From contig JAEWHB010000128.1 in assembly GCA_023388015.1 (NCBI GenBank), positions 1 to 11,212 of the forward strand: DNA of 11,212 bases, given 5' to 3'. The DNA comes from Bacteroidota bacterium (lineage in GTDB: Bacteria; Bacteroidota; Bacteroidia; Flavobacteriales; Weeksellaceae). Numbering within the stretch: position 1 is the stretch's first letter; each line of letters begins with the position of its first letter. Shown one piece after another: positions 6,599-11,212 of the stretch. Below the pieces are notes generated by a model, which saw only the letters and a program-made list of their open reading frames with translations, searched no databases and was not told the origin of the DNA. The position numbers and the translations under genes are program-made.

Positions 6599-7849
6599 TT
6601 ACTTTCTCGTATTTACTTCACCGTAACCCATCAGCACATCATATCGAACGCCCCAAGGACGATAATAAAACAAGCCCTGATATTGGTTTTCGGTTTGCCA
6701 GAAACTTCCGTTTACAGTAGAATAGCTGACAGCTTGGGTAGTTTTGTCCAAAACAGCATACTGGTAATTATAGTAACCTTGCTTGAGCAAAACCATCACT
6801 TCCCAATAATTGGTTTCAGATAATTTCAAACGGTATTCGGGTGAAAGTTGCCAATTATTAAAAGCACCTACGACATAAATTTCTTTGGTTCCGCCGGCAT
6901 CGTCAAATTCGTCCAAAGCAAAATGCACCCAAGTGTAATCAGCCTGTGAGCCCGATAAATTCTGGTCGGCGAGTTTTACATTTCGCACATAAAAAGCACC
7001 ATTCACATCGGGTTCATCAAAATATCCAAGGTTCCATTTCTGAAAATCGGGTCGTAAAATCGTATGGTATAAAAACTCATCCTGAAAAATCCTTTCCGTG
7101 CTCATTGCAGGTACGTCAATGGTTTTGGTGTCAAACCATAAATATTCGCTGTTTCCTTCAAAAAGATGATTCTGATCGCGATAAGTCAGCTGACTGCTTT
7201 TGATAAAAGAAGGTTTTCTAATGGTGAGATTGTCTTCCCAATTTCCATTTTTCATAATGAAAAGCGTCGCGCCGTCGGGCGTTTCGGTCAGATTAACTTG
7301 TCCGCTGCTGACAATCACATTCAGTCGTTGGTTCAAATTTCCCGTTCCGATTCCTCTTTCTGCCTGCATTCCGACTGTCACTCTACGGTCTTCATAAAGG
7401 GCGAATCTTCTGGTAAAAACAGGATTGTTTTCGTCGCGTGTATAAACTTTAAGGGCATAATTCCCTGGCAATTTCAATCGCATATTCTGATTGGGAATCA
7501 TCAACCGATAATTTGTATAATTCTGATACGTATTAAAAGAATTCCTGTAATCACGAATATAATCAGAACTATAACCGTCCAGAAATTCAGACTGAAAAAC
7601 ACCCGATGGTGTCCAATCGGCATTGTAATGTTCAATTTTATAATTGTATTCCTGAAATCCAGCGTCTAAATCATCAAAAGACAAAACCAGGTATTCGCCA
7701 CTCAGTCTTATAACCGGTGTTTGGTCATTGGTTTGCGGATTAAACATCTGAACAGTTTTGATGTTTTGAGGCGGCAAGACTTCCGAATATTTTTGAGCCG
7801 ATAAAACAAACGAAACTAAAAGGAAAGCAAAGGCTGAAACTGTTTTCAT
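6599..7849 (-). CDS. Type IX secretion system plug protein (DUF5103 family)
   Basis: This 416-residue protein is predicted to be exported to the periplasm. Residues 1-19 form a signal peptide (KTVSAFAFLLVSFVLSAQ). The main N-terminal domain (about 20-300) fits the DUF5103/T9SS_plug family: QNIKTVQMFNPQ, then LSGEYLVLSFDDLDAG, YNYKIEHYNADW and an RDYRNSFNTYQNYTNY segment. Residues 305-416 form an immunoglobulin-like E-set domain with YVVGAFNNW and GYYNYQYAV, a pattern shared with glycogen-binding CBM48/CBM20 modules. In Flavobacterium johnsoniae a member of this family closes the periplasmic side of the SprA translocon when no cargo-bound PorV is present. The same role is inferred here. Length is normal for the family. 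The start at 7849 is fixed by the signal peptide; the next Met is some 35 residues later. Confidence 0.88.
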   Translation of the reverse strand: MKTVSAFAFLLVSFVLSAQKYSEVLPPQNIKTVQMFNPQTNDQTPVIRLSGEYLVLSFDDLDAGFQEYNYKIEHYNADWTPSGVFQSEFLDGYSSDYIRDYRNSFNTYQNYTNYRLMIPNQNMRLKLPGNYALKVYTRDENNPVFTRRFALYEDRRVTVGMQAERGIGTGNLNQRLNVIVSSGQVNLTETPDGATLFIMKNGNWEDNLTIRKPSFIKSSQLTYRDQNHLFEGNSEYLWFDTKTIDVPAMSTERIFQDEFLYHTILRPDFQKWNLGYFDEPDVNGAFYVRNVKLADQNLSGSQADYTWVHFALDEFDDAGGTKEIYVVGAFNNWQLSPEYRLKLSETNYWEVMVLLKQGYYNYQYAVLDKTTQAVSYSTVNGSFWQTENQYQGLFYYRPWGVRYDVLMGYGEVNTRK

Positions 7850-7854
7850 ATTCT

Positions 7855-7862
7855 CAAAAATA
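7855..7862 (-). promoter_or_regulatory. -7 promoter element of the plug gene, very close to the start codon
   Basis: On the minus strand TATTTTTG exactly matches TAnnTTTG and ends only five bases before the ATG at 7849. Transcription from it would begin at or within about two bases of the start codon. The -33 position holds only a T-rich run. Confidence 0.45.
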
Positions 7863-7967
7863 CAAATTTGAACCGACAGAAAAAATAAAAGACGGTTTTA
7901 GAAACTCTTTATGTTGTTATTTAAGCGGATTATATTCTGAACGAAATTATTTTCAGATTATTTCAAA

Positions 7968-8249
7968 TCAAGCTTTTACATCATTGATTTCTTCCACTTT
8001 ATCAAAAACCGATTTGGCAAAAGGGCAAAGTGGAATGATTTTCAAATTATTGCTTCGGGCAAAATCTACGGCTTCCATCACCATCTTTTTCCCAACTCCT
8101 TGTCCTCCGAAATCTGGATTTACTTCTGTATGGTCAATGATAAATTTATCTGTCCCAGCCCAGCTATAGGTCATCAATCCGGCTTGGATTTCATTGTCCA
8201 TCGCTCTGAAGAAACCTTTGTTTCCGTTGTTTATGCGCTCGATTTTCAT
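7968..8249 (-). CDS. Small GNAT-family N-acetyltransferase (Acetyltransf_CG / YjdJ-NATD1 type)
   Basis: This 93-residue soluble protein is a minimal GNAT fold that binds acetyl-CoA. The fold signature is HTEVNPDFGGQGVGKKMV (40-57), where GGQGVG is the pyrophosphate-binding turn. It is followed by a helix and the family-specific PLCPFAKSVFDK (73-84) with Cys75. The length is the usual 90-100 residues for this COG2388 group. Its substrate is unknown. The gene lies 59 bases after the OsmC-family gene in the same direction. That gap holds a weak -7-like TAACTTTA (8275-8268) and no clear terminator, so co-transcription with osmC and the pirins is plausible but not shown. Confidence 0.9.
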   Translation of the reverse strand: MKIERINNGNKGFFRAMDNEIQAGLMTYSWAGTDKFIIDHTEVNPDFGGQGVGKKMVMEAVDFARSNNLKIIPLCPFAKSVFDKVEEINDVKA

Positions 8250-8308
8250 AATTTTTGAATTCTACGTTAAAGTTAGCCATTTCATCACAAACTGAAGTCT
8301 TTTTAGCT

Positions 8309-8701
8309 TTATATTAATTCGGAATGAATTTCAATCTGACTGGTCAGCATCCGATGAACAGGACATTTCCCGGAAATTTCATACAATTTCTGCTTCTGGG
8401 CTTCATCAAGATTTCCAACAAAACTGATTTTCTTGGTAAAACTAGTTGTGGTAAATTTCAAATCCCGCTCGAAATCTACTTCCACAATGGCTTCTTCCAA
8501 ATCCCACCCTTTTCTATCGGCATACATTTTCATGGTGATAGAACTGCATGAAGCCAGTGCCGCCGCAAGTAATTCGCCCGGCGTCGGGCCTAAATCTTTT
8601 CCTCCCACAGAAATAGGCTCATCCACTATGAAATGATGTGGATAGGTTCTGATTTCCGTTCTATAATTTTCCTGTTTTGTAACTGCAAGTGTTTTGACCA
8701 T
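8309..8701 (-). CDS. OsmC-family peroxiredoxin-like protein
   Basis: This 130-residue protein of the OsmC/Ohr superfamily typically reduces organic hydroperoxides as a dimer through a Cys pair. Both cysteines are present: Cys52 in LAAALASCSSITMKMYADRK and Cys113 in SGKCPVHRML. GGKDLGPTPGELL (33-45) precedes the first Cys as in the family. The compact form and the KGWDLEE segment resemble the YhfA-like branch more than Ohr, so peroxidase activity is an inference. Its ATG overlaps the stop codon of the upstream pirin by one base (TAATG), which indicates one mRNA and probable translational coupling. Confidence 0.9.
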   Translation of the reverse strand: MVKTLAVTKQENYRTEIRTYPHHFIVDEPISVGGKDLGPTPGELLAAALASCSSITMKMYADRKGWDLEEAIVEVDFERDLKFTTTSFTKKISFVGNLDEAQKQKLYEISGKCPVHRMLTSQIEIHSELI

Positions 8702-9597
8702 TAGGCTCTTGGTTTTAAATTTTTATACGCATCGGGCATAGGAACATATCCGTCATCCCCGGGAACCAAAGGAAATTTATGGTTCATCCAGTCTTGTTTG
8801 GCTTGTTCTACTCTTTCTACTCTACTCGAAACGAAATTCCAGAAAATATAACGCGGCTCCGGAAAGGGTTCACCGCCAATAATATAAACAGTTGTTCCGG
8901 GCGCCATCTCAAATTCGCAAAGTTTGGTGTCCTTGGCAATCAAAATATGTTTGGGTTCGTAACGGTTTCCGCCGTCTTCAATACTTCCTTCCAAAATATA
9001 CAAAGCGCTTTCACCATAAAGTTCGTGACCGATTTTGACTTTTCCGCCCTGTTCGGATTTTATTTCGATGAAATATAATGGACTATAAACCGGAATCGCC
9101 GATTTATGACCGAGCGCTTCTCCGGCAATCAGTTTGAAATGCATACCATCCTGCTCCCAAGCGGGAAGTTGAGAAGCATCTAAATGATGAAATTCAGGTT
9201 CCATTTCTTCCAATTCTTTGGGCAAAGCCACCCAAATCTGTAAACCGTGCAGATGTTTATCGGTCGTACGCAGATATTCGGGTGTTCTTTCTGAATGCAC
9301 AACTCCTTTTCCGGCCGTCATCCAGTTCACAGCTCCCGGTTCAATGACAATGTCAGAACCGATGCTATCCTTGTGCGTAATGGCGCCTTCAAACAAAAAA
9401 GTCAGGGTAGATAACCCAATGTGCGGATGCGGTGCAACGTCCAGATTTTCATGGTCTTTCAAGGCTGCCGGCCCCATATGGTCGATAAATGCAAACGGGC
9501 CTACCGTTCTTTTTTCCCGGAAAGGAAGCAATCTTCCTACGAGAAAATTACCGATATCCGCCGCTCTTTCTTCTATAATTAATCCAACGTTAGACAT
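8701..9597 (-). CDS. Pirin-family cupin protein (first copy, OsmC-linked)
   Basis: This 298-residue bicupin has a complete metal site in its N-terminal cupin: His57 and His59 in PHPHIGLSTLT, His101 and Glu103 in GKGVVHSERTPE. These match the four Fe ligands of human pirin. Pirins include quercetin 2,3-dioxygenases such as E. coli YhhW and proteins that act as redox-sensitive cofactors, so the actual reaction here is unknown. The C-terminal cupin (about 180-260) has IEIKSEQGGKVKIGHELYGESALYILEG and the GGEPFPEPRYIFWNFVSS segment. The protein is cytoplasmic, with no signal peptide. Sixty-six AT-rich bases separate it from the upstream pirin, with no perfect TAnnTTTG and no hairpin terminator, so it probably shares that transcript. 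Confidence 0.92.
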   Translation of the reverse strand: MSNVGLIIEERAADIGNFLVGRLLPFREKRTVGPFAFIDHMGPAALKDHENLDVAPHPHIGLSTLTFLFEGAITHKDSIGSDIVIEPGAVNWMTAGKGVVHSERTPEYLRTTDKHLHGLQIWVALPKELEEMEPEFHHLDASQLPAWEQDGMHFKLIAGEALGHKSAIPVYSPLYFIEIKSEQGGKVKIGHELYGESALYILEGSIEDGGNRYEPKHILIAKDTKLCEFEMAPGTTVYIIGGEPFPEPRYIFWNFVSSRVERVEQAKQDWMNHKFPLVPGDDGYVPMPDAYKNLKPRA

Positions 9598-9663
9598 TTC
9601 AATAAAATTTTAATTTCCGATTAAATTACTCAAAATAGCTGAATTAAACTCAAAATTTAAGAT

Positions 9664-10548
9664 TTAAAATTCTTCGTCCAGGTATCCGAACTTCCCTGAA
9701 TTATAATCGTGAAAAGCATCCCAGATTTCCTGTCGGGTGTTCATCACAAACGGTCCGTGCGCCATAATTGGCTCGTGAAGCGGTTGTCCGCTCAAAATCA
9801 AAACCACAGAATTCTCAATTGCTTCCATTTTGAATTTCTCACCTTGATTCTTAAACAACACAAAATGATCTGCTGCTACTAATTCGGATTCATTGACTTT
9901 AATTTCCCCTTCAATTACCAATATTCCGGTGTTGAATTCCGCGGGAAAATTGAATTCTGCATTTCCTCCCTGATTCAGTTTTGCATTGAAAACATTTACC
10001 GGCGAAAATGTGCTTGCCGAACCTTTGGTTCCCTGAAATTCTCCGGCAATCACTTCAACTATTCCGAATCCGTTTTCAAGCTGAACTTTGGAAATCTGTT
10101 CATTTTTAAGCGGCTGGTATTTGGGTTTGGTCATTTTGTCTTTGCGTGGAAGGTTTACCCAAAGCTGAACCATCTGAAAATCACCTCCTTGTTTCGAAAA
10201 TTCTTCCTCATGAAATTCCTTGTGTAAAATTCCTGAACCCGCTGTCATCCATTGTACATCGCCCTGCCCGATTGTGCCACCACCACCGGCACTGTCGTTA
10301 TGGGCAACTTTGCCGTGATACGCAATGGTCACGGTTTCAAATCCGCGGTGGGGATGAACACCTACGCCCCGGATTTTATCGGTCGGAGGAAAATTATGTT
10401 TTGAATTGTAATCCAGCACCAGAAACGGATCCATGCGTTCCATAGTTAATTCCGGAAGTCCCGGAATAAAGTTATGCATTCGGAATCCATCGCCGACCAT
10501 GTGAACTTCTGGCGGCGAAAAAACCCATTCTATATCTTTTGTTTCCAT
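9664..10548 (-). CDS. Pirin-family cupin protein (second copy), start moved to internal ATG
   Basis: This protein has 294 residues from the ATG at 10548. The reading frame stays open to a GTG at 10566, but that GTG falls inside the -7 promoter element, so the ATG (METKDIEW) is preferred. The N-terminal cupin has all four metal ligands: His65 and His67 in VHPHRGFETVT, His109 and Glu111 in GSGILHKEFHEE. A Gly-rich AGGGGTIGQGDVQWMTAG segment lies between them. The tail has GQPLHEPIMAHGPFVMNT, typical of pirins close to characterised quercetinases, but the substrate is not known here. It differs clearly from its downstream neighbour, so the pair is an old paralogous pair and not a recent duplication. 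It is likely the first gene of the pirin-pirin-osmC unit, just after the Crp/Fnr gene. Confidence 0.92.
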   Translation of the reverse strand: METKDIEWVFSPPEVHMVGDGFRMHNFIPGLPELTMERMDPFLVLDYNSKHNFPPTDKIRGVGVHPHRGFETVTIAYHGKVAHNDSAGGGGTIGQGDVQWMTAGSGILHKEFHEEEFSKQGGDFQMVQLWVNLPRKDKMTKPKYQPLKNEQISKVQLENGFGIVEVIAGEFQGTKGSASTFSPVNVFNAKLNQGGNAEFNFPAEFNTGILVIEGEIKVNESELVAADHFVLFKNQGEKFKMEAIENSVVLILSGQPLHEPIMAHGPFVMNTRQEIWDAFHDYNSGKFGYLDEEF

Positions 10549-10565
10549 ATCATCTGATTTTGACA

Positions 10566-10582
10566 CAAAATTAGTTCACTAA
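10566..10582 (-). promoter_or_regulatory. Promoter -7 element with 12-bp dyad upstream of the pirin unit
   Basis: On the minus strand TAATTTTG (10573-10566) matches TAnnTTTG exactly. It predicts a start near 10561, 13 or so bases before the ATG at 10548. Overlapping its upstream edge is the dyad TTAGT-TC-ACTAA (10571-10582), placed where a bound repressor would block polymerase. No good -33 TTTG is seen. The promoter is moderately supported; the operator role is speculative because short dyads are common in AT-rich DNA. Confidence 0.5.
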
Positions 10583-10616
10583 AAAATTCTGTGCATTGAT
10601 ATGTGATAAGAAGGAA

Positions 10617-11212
10617 TTAGTCCGGACGAAAGTTTTTACGAGCGAGTTCCTTGCGTACGCGACTGAGTGATTCGGGTGTGATACCGAGATAGGAAGCCGT
10701 CATCCATTGGGGAACACGAAGTAGAATGTCCGGATAAAGTTTAATAAAATCCATATAACGAACTTCAGCCGAAGCGCTGATCAGCAAATTGATTCTTTTG
10801 TGTAAATGCCGAATGTGGTTGTTGAGCGCCAGCATATTAAACCGCTGAAAACTCGGACTCATTTCCGATAGTTTTTCAAAAAATCCGGTTTCAATCAATA
10901 TGATTTCCGAATCTTCTACTGCCTCAATAAATTGTTCCGAAACACCGTCAAAAAGAACACTCGACCGGTCTGAAATCAGCCAGTTTTCCGGTGCGAATTG
11001 TAAGATATGTTCCTTACCACCATCGTCCAGCGTGTAGGCACGAAGCAATCCTTTGGCCACAAAAAAGGTATGGTTGCAACTATCCCCGGGACTGAGGATA
11101 ATTTCACTTTTGTTTACCGACTTCCGTAGAAGTTCGGCTTCCATTAATTCTTCCATTTCGGGCGTGATTTCCACTAATTTTTCACGGAAATACTGTTTGA
11201 GTTCTTCGAGCA
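10617..11212 (-). CDS. Crp/Fnr-family transcriptional regulator, truncated by the window edge
   Basis: The frame is open from the stop at 10617 to the right edge. The last bases encode LEELKQYFREKLVEITPEM, the usual N-terminus of Bacteroidota Crp/Fnr proteins. The window's final bases supply TG of a probable ATG whose A would be base 11213, so only that base seems missing. The GTG at 11174 is therefore not the start. The full length would be about 198 residues. A cyclic-nucleotide-type beta-roll (SEIILSPGD, FFVAKGLLRAYTLDDGGKEHILQF) is followed by the dimer helix (FNMLALNNHIRHLHKRINLL). A short helix-turn-helix (PQWMTASYLGITPESLSRVRKEL) ends the protein with no wing beyond it. The RxS/T phosphate-binding cassette of cAMP-binding members is not evident, nor are Fe-S cysteines, so the signal is unknown. 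It lies 68 bases upstream of the pirin gene, with no terminator between. Confidence 0.88.
   Translation of the reverse strand, partial: LEELKQYFREKLVEITPEMEELMEAELLRKSVNKSEIILSPGDSCNHTFFVAKGLLRAYTLDDGGKEHILQFAPENWLISDRSSVLFDGVSEQFIEAVEDSEIILIETGFFEKLSEMSPSFQRFNMLALNNHIRHLHKRINLLISASAEVRYMDFIKLYPDILLRVPQWMTASYLGITPESLSRVRKELARKNFRPD

Noticed and set aside
7850..7967. Terminator between the GNAT and plug genes
   Set aside because: Only a 5-bp complement (AACCG/CGGTT around 7871-7897) with a long loop is present, which is too weak to call.
9598..9663. Separate promoter for the first pirin in the gap between the two pirins
   Set aside because: TATTTTG and TAAATTTTG strings occur but have the wrong spacing within the -7 element, and such strings are expected by chance in this AT-rich gap.
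10549..10566. GTG start giving a 300-residue pirin
   Set aside because: The GTG coincides with the end of an exact -7 promoter element, so the codon should not be in the transcript. The in-frame ATG at 10548 fits better.
11172..11174. GTG as start of the Crp/Fnr regulator
   Set aside because: The frame continues to the window edge with the family-typical LEELKQYF N-terminus, so the real start is at or just beyond base 11212.

Overview
The window looks like chromosome from a low-GC member of the Bacteroidota, most likely the order Flavobacteriales. Three things point there: a secreted protein with a C-terminal type IX secretion (T9SS) type A sorting domain, a T9SS plug (DUF5103) protein, and repeated upstream matches to the Bacteroidota -7 promoter element TAnnTTTG with almost no Shine-Dalgarno sequences. 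Nine genes are complete or nearly so, and one more runs off the right edge. I see no rRNA, tRNA, CRISPR array, prophage or insertion sequence.

Layout from left to right. Positions 1-203 hold a promoter that fires leftwards out of the window and the terminator of the first gene. At 204-1130 (-) is a T9SS-exported protein with a jelly-roll-like passenger. It is divergent from a single-gene transcription unit at 1294-3717 (+), a fused alpha/beta E1 of the 2-oxoacid dehydrogenase family, which has its own promoter and a strong terminator. Positions 3781-3944 hold a structured, GC-richer intergenic element that I take to be a flavobacterial interspersed repeat. Everything from 3947 to the right edge is on the minus strand: a cation diffusion facilitator transporter, pruA (proline/glutamate catabolism), the T9SS plug protein, a small GNAT acetyltransferase, an OsmC-family protein, two different pirins and a Crp/Fnr-type regulator.

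The genes fall into three functional groups. The first is export at the cell surface (the T9SS cargo and the plug protein), whose members are not adjacent. The second is central and amino-acid catabolism (the E1 fusion and pruA). The third is a probable redox or electrophile stress cluster read right to left as Crp/Fnr, pirin, pirin, OsmC, GNAT. In it the second pirin and osmC overlap by one base (TAATG), and the first pirin has a recognisable promoter with a small dyad.

I found no convincing undescribed multi-gene system. The points most worth a second look are regulatory or structural: the intergenic repeat; a perfect terminator hairpin ending three bases before the start codon of the transporter; a probably leaderless plug mRNA; and a pirin whose longest possible start (GTG) lies inside its own promoter, which moves the start to an internal ATG.
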